A stretch of 37,021 bases of DNA from Lacunisphaera sp. GTDB taxonomy: Bacteria; Verrucomicrobiota; Verrucomicrobiia; Opitutales; Opitutaceae. The translations under genes and the position numbers were made by a program. Below the pieces are notes generated by a model that saw only the letters and a program-made list of their open reading frames with translations, had not been told where the DNA came from and did no database searches. The stretch covers positions 1-37,021 of the forward strand of contig SIBQ01000024.1 of NCBI GenBank assembly GCA_009695095.1, written 5' to 3'. This document shows, one piece after another, positions 1 through 8,354 of this stretch. Each line of letters opens with the position of its first letter. Position 1 is the first letter of the stretch.

Positions 1-893
1 CCTTCCGCATCGTCCTCGGCCAGGGGATCCTCGATGGCGACGATCGGGTAGCGCCGCAGCCAGTCAAGCAGCACCGCGGCGTGCTCCTCGCTGTCCAGCT
101 CGCGGGCGCCGCCGCGCGACCGCGCCATCCGGTACCGCCCGCCCTTGCCAAATTCGGAGGCGGCGATGTCGAGCGAGATCGCCACCTGCTCGCCCGGGCG
201 ATAGCCGGCACGCTCGATCGCCCGCAGCAGCATCTCCAGCGCCTGCTCGTTGTCGTCGAAAGCCGGCCAGAAGCCGCCCTCGTCCGCCACACCCTGCAAC
301 AGGCCGGCGTCCGACATCAACGCGCCGGCGGCGCGATACACCTCGGCCGTCCAGTCCAGCGCCTCGGCGAACGTTGCCGCCCCGACCGCCATGACCATGA
401 AATCCTGCACGTCGACGCGCCGGCCGGCATGGGCGCCGCCGCCGAAGATCTGGATCTCCGGCAGTGGCAACATTGAGTTGTCGCCGCCACCGAGATGGCG
501 CCACAGCGGCAGGCCGCGCGCCGCCGCGCCGGCGTGGGCCGCCGCCATGGATGCCGCGACGATGGCGTTGGCGCCGATGCGCGACTTGTTGGCTGTGCCG
601 TCGCGTGCGATCAGCGCGGCGTCGACCGCGGCCTGATCCGTGGCGTCGCGGCCGTGCAACGCCGGCGCGATCTCGGCCTCGACAGCCGCCAGCGCCTGGC
701 GCACGTCCAGTCCGCCGAACGCCGTGCCGCCGTCGCGCCGATCAAGAGCTTCGCCGGAGCCGGTCGAGGCGCCGGCTGGCGCGATGCCCCGTCCCATGGC
801 GCCACCGGCTAAGTGTATATCGACCTCGAGGGTCGGCCGGCCGCGTGAGTCCCAGATGCGGCGGCCGATGACGCGTTCAATCGCCGCACTCAT
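1..893 (-). CDS. Enolase-like protein, divergent, 3' end cut by window edge
   Basis: The visible 297 residues follow the enolase fold from its N-terminus. Enolases interconvert 2-phosphoglycerate and phosphoenolpyruvate in glycolysis. Seen: the N-terminal DSRGRPTLEVD segment, the mobile loop GASTG, NKSRIGANAI, the DEGG catalytic glutamate, the metal aspartate in LDIAASEF, and IEDPLAEDD near the cut. Two places differ from ordinary enolase. The usual NGGxHADN segment reads FGGGAHAGRR, and the QEF glutamate (the second general-acid residue, Glu168 in yeast numbering) is an aspartate in VQDFM. ATG at 891-893 overlaps the stop of the upstream kinase gene by four bases (ATGA), so the pair is translationally coupled. 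Membership of the enolase superfamily is secure; activity as the housekeeping enolase is doubtful and a specialised paralogue is likely. Confidence 0.85.
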   Translation of the reverse strand, partial: MSAAIERVIGRRIWDSRGRPTLEVDIHLAGGAMGRGIAPAGASTGSGEALDRRDGGTAFGGLDVRQALAAVEAEIAPALHGRDATDQAAVDAALIARDGTANKSRIGANAIVAASMAAAHAGAAARGLPLWRHLGGGDNSMLPLPEIQIFGGGAHAGRRVDVQDFMVMAVGAATFAEALDWTAEVYRAAGALMSDAGLLQGVADEGGFWPAFDDNEQALEMLLRAIERAGYRPGEQVAISLDIAASEFGKGGRYRMARSRGGARELDSEEHAAVLLDWLRRYPIVAIEDPLAEDDAE

Positions 894-1891
894 GTGCCGA
901 GCTCCGTTGCCCAGATCTGGCGCACCGTGCCAGGATCCTCCGGCGGGGTTAGCAGCAGTCGGCGCGCAACGCGCCGAACGCGATTCTTGTCAGCTTCCAC
1001 GGTTAGGTAGTCTACAGGCGATTTGCCATCGATGCGACCAAGAAACAGGCCCGGCAACAGGCGGCCGGCACGCCTCAGCAGTTCGGCTCGCGGCTCCCAA
1101 TCGATGCCCTCGGCGTAGGCGGCGAGCAGCGCATCGAAGCCCAGCAGCAACCGATTGCGCGCCGCCGGCACCCAAAGGCATTTCAGCAGCAGATGGTTCA
1201 GGCAGAAGGCCAGGTCGAAGGCCGGATCGCCATACCAGGCGCATTCGGCGTCCAGGAACACCGGCCCGCGCGGTCCCACCAGGATATTCTTTGGGCTCAC
1301 ATCGCCGTGCACCAGGGCCCGTTTGCTTTCGGCGGTGGTGCGCACCAGTCCGTGCAAGGCCGGTGCCAGATCCGGATGGGCGCGGGCCGCCTCCTCCAGA
1401 TAGGGCTCCAGACGGATGGCATGGAATATCGCGTCGGTGGGGAATTGCGCCGGAATCGCCGGATCGCGCGCCGTGCCGGCGTGAATGCGAACCAGGCGGC
1501 AACCAACCTCGCGGGCCACATCGAGGTCGACGCGGCCATCGCGCAGCTCGGATTTCCAGAGGCAGAATGCGGCTGAGTCGAGATACTCCATGGCAAACAT
1601 CCCGGCCGCCACATCGTGACACAGCACCTTTGGCACGGCCTCGGGCACCAGCCGGCCGGCCACCTGCATCCAGGCCACCTCAAAGGCATTGCGGCCGACC
1701 GGCACACGCCAGTCCGCCGCCACCTTCAGTTTGGGCAAAGCGCGTTTCACGCAAATCGGGCCGCCCCGCAGGGCGATCAACCAGATGTCCGAAGACACCC
1801 CGCCGGTCAGCTCCTGACCCGACGGGCTTTCGCCCGGCGCCAACAAACCGCACTGGCGCAGCGCGGCAACGATCTCACTCGGCGGTTCCAT
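890..1891 (-). CDS. Aminoglycoside phosphotransferase (APH)-family kinase
   Basis: This is a small-molecule kinase of the APH/choline kinase fold, about 333 residues. Seen: the catalytic loop VHGDVSPKNILV with its Asp and Asn, followed by the metal-binding LDAECAWYGDPAFDLAF segment, which matches the family pattern HGDxxxxN ... DxExxxxGDPxxDLA. The N-lobe lysine is probably in ICVKRALPK. The start chosen is the ATG of MEPPSEIV. A longer reading from a TTG at 1972 adds 27 low-complexity residues and is less likely. The gene ends in a four-base overlap with the enolase-like gene, so the two form one minus-strand unit. The substrate cannot be read from sequence; APH-fold proteins phosphorylate sugars, choline, methylthioribose or antibiotics. 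Because the partner is an enolase-like enzyme that would act on a phosphorylated acid, a shared pathway is plausible but inferred. Confidence 0.8.
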   Translation of the reverse strand: MEPPSEIVAALRQCGLLAPGESPSGQELTGGVSSDIWLIALRGGPICVKRALPKLKVAADWRVPVGRNAFEVAWMQVAGRLVPEAVPKVLCHDVAAGMFAMEYLDSAAFCLWKSELRDGRVDLDVAREVGCRLVRIHAGTARDPAIPAQFPTDAIFHAIRLEPYLEEAARAHPDLAPALHGLVRTTAESKRALVHGDVSPKNILVGPRGPVFLDAECAWYGDPAFDLAFCLNHLLLKCLWVPAARNRLLLGFDALLAAYAEGIDWEPRAELLRRAGRLLPGLFLGRIDGKSPVDYLTVEADKNRVRRVARRLLLTPPEDPGTVRQIWATELGT

Positions 1892-2338
1892 TTCGGCCGG
1901 ATGGTTCGCGCGGGCGCCAGCGTCGTCAAGCTGTGAACATTGCGGCGCCGGTTCCGTCTCGGGGTGGGCCAAGCTGACCAGCTGAGGGGAGTGTCAAGGG
2001 CTCGGCGCGTCGCGCCTTTAGTCCGCGTCAACCTCAGAGCGGGTAAAGGAAAGGCTGGCGGTCGGGGAGATCATGGATGGATCGAGGCCTGGCGATCGTC
2101 GCGCGGGATATATCTCACGCCACGCCCCTAGTGGCGCTCAAGGCCGTGCCCCAGACCAAGGTCGTCGTGATCGTCGGCAGGCCCCACCGCACAACTCTCT
2201 CCATTGCTCCGGTCGACTTAAATCCTCCCTTCGCGTTATGGATTGCCAACCTCAGGCATCTCCGCCATGTTAACCACCCTCCCGGACTAACCCACCGCCC
2301 CAGGCCTGAATCCCGCGTCTCCGTTCCCGTTCCCCCCC
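1892..2338. other. Non-coding stretch between divergent units
   Basis: No convincing gene lies here. It holds the upstream region of the minus-strand kinase/enolase unit and presumably that of the plus-strand operon. Overlapping short open frames on both strands have no recognisable domain. GC content falls across this stretch, from very GC-rich on the left to more moderate on the right. None of the word arrays seen later in the window occur here. Confidence 0.5.
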
Positions 2339-2614
2339 ATGAACATCAAAGCCATTGCGATACTCGCCGTCACCACGGTTTGCGCCACTGGTGTTTGTTC
2401 ATCGACAGCGGTAGCGGTCATTCATCCGATAGACCCGCTGACCGCGCGAAAATTTTCAATTACCGTGAGCACTCTGGGGGCCGGGCAATATGCGGATGAG
2501 AACAGTCGTTATTGCCTTCAGGCGCTGAACGAGCCGCAATGGCCTGCTTTTGAATTAAAACCCGTCGATTTCTTCGAGCGCGACTCCGGCCTCGCTCTTC
2601 CGATACAGCCGTGA
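2339..2614 (+). CDS. Possible small exported protein, unrecognised
   Basis: A 91-residue frame begins MNIKAIAILAVTTVCATG, which resembles a signal peptide: a lysine near the start, then a hydrophobic run, with small residues around 25-27 that could be a cleavage site. The rest is polar, with one cysteine and the end PVDFFERDSGLALPIQP. I do not recognise a family. It stops 28 bases before the nagA start and would be the first gene of that operon. No clear Shine-Dalgarno sequence precedes the ATG, which follows a run of C. It could be a real secreted peptide, the remnant of a longer gene, or chance. Confidence 0.3.
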   Translation: MNIKAIAILAVTTVCATGVCSSTAVAVIHPIDPLTARKFSITVSTLGAGQYADENSRYCLQALNEPQWPAFELKPVDFFERDSGLALPIQP

Positions 2615-2642
2615 CAATACGATTTACGAGAAAGGAGCGACG

Positions 2643-3842
2643 GTGAACCGCGACGTGACCGCAATCTCCGGGGCTACCGCCCTGATCGAGCGCCGATGGG
2701 TTCCTGATGCGGTCATCCTCGTGCGAGACGGTCGAATCACCGCAGTGGGATTGGCGAAGGAGATTCGGATTCCGCGCGGGGCGCACCGAATTGAGGCGAG
2801 GGAGCGATTCGTCGCACCGGGGTTCATTGACATCCATATCCACGGTTCAGGAGGTTTCCGGGCGGAAGATGGCGCCCTCGGCATGGCCCGGCATGTGATC
2901 CGAAGCGGCACGACTTGGTTTCTCCCCACGTTTATTTCCAACGATTTTGATAAAATGCTTGCGGCGATAGACCACGTCGCCGGCTGCGTCGGTCCGGTTG
3001 AAGGCGGGGCCACGATCGGAGGCATCCATCTGGAGGGGCCCTTCCTCAACCCCAAGTATGGGGCGCAGCGGCCAGAGACGAACATTGAACCCGAGCCAAA
3101 ATTCGTACGCCAGTTGATCAAACGCTGCGGCAAGAACCTGCGGCTGGTTACCATCGCGCCCGAACGGCGCGGGGCGATCGAAGCGATCCAGGCGTTTCGT
3201 GCGGCCGGAGCAACCGTCGCCATCGGCCATTCTGATGCGGCCGAGGCGGAATATCGCGCAGGCCGCGCGGCAGGAATCACGCATGCCACGCACCTGTTCA
3301 ACGCCATGCCGCCGCGGCTGTGGCCGACCAGGGCGACATACGGGGGCACCAAGGTGGTGGGTGTGGAGGAATTGATCCTGGCCGACGACGGGGTCAGCGC
3401 CGATATTTTATGCGATGCGACGGCGGCACACGTGCATCCGTCGCTATTGAAGGTGGCACTCAAGTGCAAGGGCATCGAAAAGCTGTCGTTGATCACCGAC
3501 GCGATGATGGCGGCCGGATTGCCCGATGGCGAATTCAAGATGGTTGACGGCCAAAGTGTCTTCAAGAATCCGCAGGAGGACGTTGCCCGCCTCGCCAATG
3601 GCGCGCTCTGCGGCAGCGTGATGTCGATGTGCGGGGCCCTGCGCAATTTCATCAAGCATACCGGGACATCACCGGAGCAGGCCTTGACGATGGTGAGCGA
3701 GGCGCCGGCCCGGGTGGCCGGAATCTTCGATCACAAAGGCAGCATCGCGGCCGGCAAAGACGCGGATTTGGTGCTGTTGGACCCGAATTTGGATGTGCAG
3801 AGTGTTATGATTGGCGGACGCGTAAGCTATGAGAACGCATAA
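2643..3842 (+). CDS. nagA: N-acetylglucosamine-6-phosphate deacetylase-type amidohydrolase
   Basis: This 399-residue protein belongs to the NagA branch of the amidohydrolase superfamily. That family removes the acetyl group from GlcNAc-6-phosphate in the cytoplasm, giving glucosamine-6-phosphate and acetate. Seen: PGFIDIHIHGSGG (metal motif HxH, His65/His67), HLEGPF with metal Glu131, GHSDA with His196, THLFNAM with His217, and catalytic Asp286 in LITDAM. Length is typical. The GTG start at 2643 is preceded by AAAGGAG at about 2631-2637 with good spacing. Its stop overlaps the aldehyde dehydrogenase start by 14 bases, so the two are cotranslated. No nagB deaminase is nearby; the operon partners are an aldehyde dehydrogenase and a class V aminotransferase. 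The true substrate may therefore be another N-acylated sugar or related compound, which is inferred. Confidence 0.85.
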   Translation: MNRDVTAISGATALIERRWVPDAVILVRDGRITAVGLAKEIRIPRGAHRIEARERFVAPGFIDIHIHGSGGFRAEDGALGMARHVIRSGTTWFLPTFISNDFDKMLAAIDHVAGCVGPVEGGATIGGIHLEGPFLNPKYGAQRPETNIEPEPKFVRQLIKRCGKNLRLVTIAPERRGAIEAIQAFRAAGATVAIGHSDAAEAEYRAGRAAGITHATHLFNAMPPRLWPTRATYGGTKVVGVEELILADDGVSADILCDATAAHVHPSLLKVALKCKGIEKLSLITDAMMAAGLPDGEFKMVDGQSVFKNPQEDVARLANGALCGSVMSMCGALRNFIKHTGTSPEQALTMVSEAPARVAGIFDHKGSIAAGKDADLVLLDPNLDVQSVMIGGRVSYENA

Positions 3843-5298
3843 ACATTTCATCCATGGCCAATATCAAGGCGGCGATCACACTTTTGAAATCGACAACCCG
3901 GCGACCGGCGAGAGGATCGGCCTGGCCGCCCGTGGAACCAAATTAGAAATAGACCAGGCGGTGGATGTAGCCCGCGAAACGTTTCTCAAGACGGCTTGGG
4001 CTGATATGGACGGGCGGTTGCGGGGAGAACTGCTGCGGAGGGTGGCGCGGGTCATTCGAAGCCATAGCGAAGAGATCGCCGCTCTCGAAGTGGCCGACGC
4101 GGGCAAGACCATCGGCGACGCCCGCGTCGAGATCGAGATTGCGGCGCAAACTTGGGATTATTATGCTGATCTCACGCAGTCGGCTGTTGGCACGGTGAAC
4201 GCCGTGCCGTCGCCGGATCAGTTCGATTATACGATTCGCCAGCCGATGGGCGTGATCGGGATCATCATCCCCTGGAATTTTCCGTTTGTGCTCACCGCGT
4301 TAAAGTTGGCCCCGGCGCTCGCGGCCGGCAACACCGCCGTGCTGAAACCGGCCGAGGAGACACCGGTCACCGCCAGCTTCCTCGGCCAACTTTTGAATGA
4401 AGCGGGTATCCCGCCGGGAGTGGTCAACATCGTTCTCGGAACCGGCCTGGAAGCCGGTGCCGCGCTGGCGGCGAACGAGGGAGTGGACAAGCTGATTTTC
4501 ACGGGATCAACCGAGATCGGTTCACTCGTGATGCAGGCAGCGGCAAAGAACGTTACAGACGTGACGTTGGAGCTGGGCGGCAAGAGCGCCAATATCATCT
4601 GTGCTGATGCTGATCGTGAGCAGGCGGTCATGAGCGCGGCTTTTGGCTGCCTGCTCCACAGCGGGCAGTGCTGTTGCGCCGGAACCCGCCTCTTGATTGA
4701 TGGAAAAATATACGATTCCTTTATGGACCAGTTGAGGGAGCGCTTTGAACGCGTTCGGGTGGGGGACCCCACGGATCCGAAGTCCCATCTCGGTCCGATC
4801 ATCAATGATAAACAGCTCCAACAGATTCAACGCTACGTTGATATCGGACAAAGGGAGGGAGCGACGCTGGTGACCGGCGGCGGCCGCCCGGCCGGTGCTG
4901 CGCTGGAGAAAGGATTCTTTTTTCAGCCGACTCTGTTGGGCGATGCCAGAAATGAGATGCGGATCGCGAGAGAAGAGATTTTTGGACCGGTGCTCACGTG
5001 TATCAGTTTTGAGGATTTCGATCAGGCAATCGCCATGGCGAACGATTCCAGTTACGGGCTTGCCGCCGGAGTCTGCACGCGCGACCTGGTCAAGGCCCAT
5101 TATGCCGCCAAAAGGCTACAGGCCGGAACGGTCTGGATCAACACCTTCAATGGTCTGGCCCTGAATTCGCCTTTTCTCGGCTGGAAAAGAAGTGGGATTG
5201 GCGTCGAGCGTGGGGTCGAAGGATTGCACGACCACATGCATTTAAAGCATGTCCGTTTCGATTTGTCGCGGAAACCGCTTCCGGTTTTCGGAGACTGA
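3829..5298 (+). CDS. NAD(P)-dependent aldehyde dehydrogenase (betaine-aldehyde type)
   Basis: At 489 residues this is a full-length ALDH-superfamily enzyme that oxidises an aldehyde to a carboxylate. Seen: Asn150 in PWNFP, the cofactor loop FTGSTEIGS (about 224-232), the general base Glu248 in ELGGKSAN, the catalytic Cys282 in GQCCCAG, EEIFGPVL, and the C-terminal NSPFLGWKRSGIG. The pattern is closest to betaine aldehyde, gamma-aminobutyraldehyde or retinal dehydrogenase types; the exact substrate is not determinable. The start at 3829 lies 14 bases inside nagA, giving translational coupling, and no independent strong Shine-Dalgarno is seen. The class V aminotransferase follows after 35 bases. 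An aminotransferase beside an ALDH suggests that an amino compound is converted to an aldehyde and then to an acid. Confidence 0.88.
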   Translation: MRTHKHFIHGQYQGGDHTFEIDNPATGERIGLAARGTKLEIDQAVDVARETFLKTAWADMDGRLRGELLRRVARVIRSHSEEIAALEVADAGKTIGDARVEIEIAAQTWDYYADLTQSAVGTVNAVPSPDQFDYTIRQPMGVIGIIIPWNFPFVLTALKLAPALAAGNTAVLKPAEETPVTASFLGQLLNEAGIPPGVVNIVLGTGLEAGAALAANEGVDKLIFTGSTEIGSLVMQAAAKNVTDVTLELGGKSANIICADADREQAVMSAAFGCLLHSGQCCCAGTRLLIDGKIYDSFMDQLRERFERVRVGDPTDPKSHLGPIINDKQLQQIQRYVDIGQREGATLVTGGGRPAGAALEKGFFFQPTLLGDARNEMRIAREEIFGPVLTCISFEDFDQAIAMANDSSYGLAAGVCTRDLVKAHYAAKRLQAGTVWINTFNGLALNSPFLGWKRSGIGVERGVEGLHDHMHLKHVRFDLSRKPLPVFGD

Positions 5299-5333
5299 GG
5301 GAGACGACGGCAAGAAACAGGAGAATTATTACG

Positions 5334-6479
5334 ATGAGCGACGAAACGCGAGTGCAGGAGCTGCGGAAACTCTTTCCCGTCGTCGGGCATTGGACCTATC
5401 TCTACAATGGCAGCATCCACCCCTGCGCCCGGCCGGTCGGAGAGGCGATGCGTGCTTTTCTAGAAAAATGGCAGAATGGCGGGGAAGCGGCTTTCTTTCC
5501 GGCCTACGAAGCTTTTGGGAAGCTCAAGGAAAAGTTCGCGAAGCTGATCCATGCCAGTGCCCGCAACATCGTGGTGACAGAGTCGACGACGGCGGCTATT
5601 AACCTCGCGGCGCAAATCCTGCGGCCGAAGCCGGGCCAAAATATCGTGGTCAACGACCTGGATTTTATGACCGACACATACCCGTGGTTGGTCTGTCACC
5701 CGTGCGCTGAGGTCCGGTTCGTCAAAAGCCGCGATGGGAAAATCCAAATCGACGATCTCGCAAAGCAGGTGGACGGGAACACCGCCGTCGTCAGTCTCTG
5801 CGCGGTGACCGTCGGTAGCGGGTATCGTTTTGATCTACGGGCGGTTCATGCGGTCACGCGCAGCTCAGGCATCCCGCTTCTTGTCGATGGGTCGCAGGCC
5901 CTGGGTTTGGTAAAAATAAGCGTAAATGACCCGCCGCTCGATTTCCTGGCTACAACGGTCAGCAAGTGGCTGATGGGGCCAGCCGGCGTAGGGTTACTAT
6001 ACCTCGCCGATCGCTACTTGGACGCGACGCCGCCGACGGCAGGCTGGCTTTCCGCAGCCAACGTCGGGGATTGGGATGTGCGCCATTGCCGATTGCACGA
6101 TGATGCCACCCGCTTCCAGGGCGGTTTGCCCAACCTGGTTGGCGTGATCGGGGCCTTGGCGGGGTTGGAACTCCTGGAGGAGATCGGGCCCGAATTTATC
6201 GAGCGACGCGTGCAGCTATTGACAACATACCTCCTGGATCAATTGGAGAAAATCGGTGTTACGATATGGACTCCGCGGGCGGCGAGCGAAAGGGCCGGCA
6301 TTGTGTTCTTCCGGCCACCAAACCCGGATGGGCTCCACGCCGAGTTGAAGGCCGCCCGCATCTATTGCGGGGCATTCCAGGGCGGCATCCGCCTCGATCC
6401 TACTTTTTACAATACCGTTGAGGAATTGGACAAGTTTCTTGCCATCGTTCGAAGGCATGTCGCTCGATGCGCGACGTAA
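5334..6479 (+). CDS. Class V aminotransferase (isopenicillin-epimerase/cysteine-desulfurase-like)
   Basis: This 381-residue PLP enzyme has the fold-type I class V pattern. Seen: ESTTAAINLAA in the phosphate-binding region (83-93), LLVDGSQALG with cofactor Asp185 and Gln188, and the Schiff-base lysine K211 in TTVSKWLMGPAGVG. The C-terminal small domain contains the substrate-binding segment IRLDPTFYNT. The usual active-site cysteine loop of true cysteine desulfurases is not evident, so an aminotransferase, lyase or epimerase is more likely than sulfur mobilisation. AGGAG at 5319-5323 lies ten bases before the ATG. It is the last gene of the nagA operon: the next 430 bases are empty and the following gene has its own leader. 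Substrate unknown. Confidence 0.82.
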   Translation: MSDETRVQELRKLFPVVGHWTYLYNGSIHPCARPVGEAMRAFLEKWQNGGEAAFFPAYEAFGKLKEKFAKLIHASARNIVVTESTTAAINLAAQILRPKPGQNIVVNDLDFMTDTYPWLVCHPCAEVRFVKSRDGKIQIDDLAKQVDGNTAVVSLCAVTVGSGYRFDLRAVHAVTRSSGIPLLVDGSQALGLVKISVNDPPLDFLATTVSKWLMGPAGVGLLYLADRYLDATPPTAGWLSAANVGDWDVRHCRLHDDATRFQGGLPNLVGVIGALAGLELLEEIGPEFIERRVQLLTTYLLDQLEKIGVTIWTPRAASERAGIVFFRPPNPDGLHAELKAARIYCGAFQGGIRLDPTFYNTVEELDKFLAIVRRHVARCAT

Positions 6480-6908
6480 TCGGTAAAACGACGGGAATCC
6501 AACGTTTCCGATCGAACCTTAAAAATCGAGTTCGAAGAGATTCGGCATGTGGTGATGCCGCTGCGATCGACGATTTGCTGCACTCATCGAGAGCGCTTTG
6601 GGCGATGCCTATCTCCGGCTCACTCCTTTGCTCGGTCCTGCAAACAAAAAGCCAAAGGGCATTGCTCAATTAATTTCACTCTTGCAGGCGTTATACAAGG
6701 TTCCCGGCGGATTGTTCAGGTATCTTTCTTTCTCAGTCCGTCTCTCTTCAATTCCATTACTTATCCCAAGAGCACTCCCACCAATAATGGCGGTGTGGCT
6801 GAGGCCCAGCGCCGGCAGGAGCATGGTCTGAGGAAGCGCTGTCCTGAGGCGCTAGACTGGCTATCAGCTTGACATCAAAAGTGCGGGGACGCCTAGTGGC
6901 ACCAAGCA
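6480..6908. other. Gene-poor stretch, nothing recognised
   Basis: About 430 bases separate the aminotransferase stop from the Rieske gene. Short frames exist on both strands but show no domain, no convincing ribosome binding site and no homology I can recognise. Base composition is lower in GC than in the flanking genes, which suits a terminator/promoter region. No clean hairpin with a T-run was found by eye. Confidence 0.4.
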
Positions 6909-8219
6909 ATGAGGGATGATGAATCACGCGATCCAGAATCCCAAACGGCCAAACGAAAGATAAGCGGTCCCGGACGATCGGCCAGGACGCTGAGGCGCAC
7001 CGTTGGCGGTTCATCGAAGGATGACGATTGGATTGCTGATCTGATCGCCGAACACCGTCCGGGGTTTAGTCTGGCGCAGGCGTTCTATACCGACCCGCGG
7101 ATATTTGAACGGGACATGGAGCGTGTGTTCCTGCGGCAGTGGGTGTTTGCGGGACACGTGAGTCGCGTGCGAAACGTCGGCGATTACTTTCTTTTCACCA
7201 TCGGCAACGAGTCGATCGCCGTCATTCGCGGCAAAGACGGGAACGTGCACGCGCTGTTCAACGTGTGCCGACATCGCGGTTCGCGGATCTGTTTGGAAGC
7301 GGAGGGAAACAAGCGAACGTTGGTGTGTCCCTATCACGCGTGGACCTACGCCACCGAGGGCAAGCTGCTCGCGGCGCCGGCGATGGCGGACGGTTTCGAC
7401 TCATCGCAGTTTGGTTTGCACAAGTGTCACGTGCGAGTGGTCGAAGGATTGATCTTCATCTGTCTGGGCGACACGCCGCCCGCTAACGAGGATGCATTCC
7501 GCGATTGGGAGATATTCCTCAAGCCGCATGGACTGACGCAGGCGAAGATCGGCAAAAGCATGATCTGGCAGGTCTCCGCCAACTGGAAACTTGTAGTCGA
7601 GAATTTCGGCGAATGTTACCATTGTGGGCCAACGCACCCCGAGTATTGCTCGGTAATGGCGCATGCCCTGCCCGACACGCACAAGGCAAATAAGCACGTC
7701 GGCGAGTTTGCGGACCTGACAGCGGCGTGGGAGGCGAAGGCGAAAAAACTTGGCAATCTCACAGGGCGAGTTCCACACGATCTGAACGCGGTGCACACGT
7801 GCGTGCGGATACCGATCAAGGAAGGTTCACTCACTGCGAGCCGAGATGGGCGGCCGGTCGCGCCGCTGATGGGGAGTTTTGCGGATTACGATGGCGGCTA
7901 CACCGCCGGGCGCCTGTATCCTGCGAACTACTTCGTCGCGTGCTGCGATCACGCGGTGATCCCGCGCTTCACGCCACTGTCGCCGCAGTGCACGGAGGTC
8001 GAGATGATCTGGCTGGTGCGAGGGGATGCGCTTGAGAGGAAGGACTATGACCTCAAGAACTTAACATGGCTTTGGAAAATCACGACCGACCAGGACAAGA
8101 AGATCGTGGACGACAATCAAGCTGGCGTGAACTCGCTCGCGTATCAGCCGGGGCCTTACTCGCAGACCGAGCAGGGGCTCGCACGGTATACGAGGTGGTA
8201 TCTGGATCAGATGCAGTGA
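6909..8219 (+). CDS. Rieske non-heme iron oxygenase, large subunit
   Basis: This 436-residue protein is the terminal oxygenase component of a Rieske-type mono- or dioxygenase. Seen: the [2Fe-2S] motif CRHRGSRIC ... CPYHAW with ligands Cys120, His122, Cys140 and His143. The mononuclear iron site has His238 and His243 in ENFGECYHCGPTHPEY, with the third ligand probably an aspartate in the C-terminal TTDQDKKIVDDNQ segment. The overall pattern resembles the quaternary-amine demethylases (glycine betaine or stachydrine type) more than aromatic-ring dioxygenases. The first 38 residues are basic, polar and unconserved-looking, so the true start may be internal. No reductase or ferredoxin is adjacent, so electron donors must be elsewhere. 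A link to the upstream ALDH (betaine aldehyde oxidation then betaine demethylation) is possible but only inferred. Confidence 0.87.
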   Translation: MRDDESRDPESQTAKRKISGPGRSARTLRRTVGGSSKDDDWIADLIAEHRPGFSLAQAFYTDPRIFERDMERVFLRQWVFAGHVSRVRNVGDYFLFTIGNESIAVIRGKDGNVHALFNVCRHRGSRICLEAEGNKRTLVCPYHAWTYATEGKLLAAPAMADGFDSSQFGLHKCHVRVVEGLIFICLGDTPPANEDAFRDWEIFLKPHGLTQAKIGKSMIWQVSANWKLVVENFGECYHCGPTHPEYCSVMAHALPDTHKANKHVGEFADLTAAWEAKAKKLGNLTGRVPHDLNAVHTCVRIPIKEGSLTASRDGRPVAPLMGSFADYDGGYTAGRLYPANYFVACCDHAVIPRFTPLSPQCTEVEMIWLVRGDALERKDYDLKNLTWLWKITTDQDKKIVDDNQAGVNSLAYQPGPYSQTEQGLARYTRWYLDQMQ

Positions 8220-8228
8220 GTTTAGGGC

Positions 8229-8259
8229 GGGACACCGTACCCGGCATCCGGGGTGTCCC
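8229..8259 (+). terminator. GC-rich hairpin after the Rieske gene
   Basis: A perfect 8-bp stem, GGGACACC at 8229-8236 and GGTGTCCC at 8252-8259, with a 15-base loop, begins ten bases after the stop codon. The position suits a transcription end or an mRNA-stabilising structure. There is no following T-run, so intrinsic termination is unproven. Confidence 0.4.
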
Positions 8260-8354
8260 TGAAGGATCGATCGGCAAGGACATCGACCCTTCCACCCGAG
8301 TGCCCGCAAGTTTTTCCTTTCGTTTTCTAACGCGATCTGGCAGCAATTCCAGCC

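Noticed and set aside
640-1977. 445-codon plus-strand frame opposite the kinase and enolase-like genes
   Set aside because: Arg/Pro/Ala-rich low-complexity translation with no domain; the minus strand carries clear APH and enolase motifs.
6909-8219. Rieske protein as a CMP-sialic acid hydroxylase, linked to the sialidase
   Set aside because: Its mononuclear iron motif and layout match ring-hydroxylating/quaternary-amine oxygenase large subunits, not the CMAH type.
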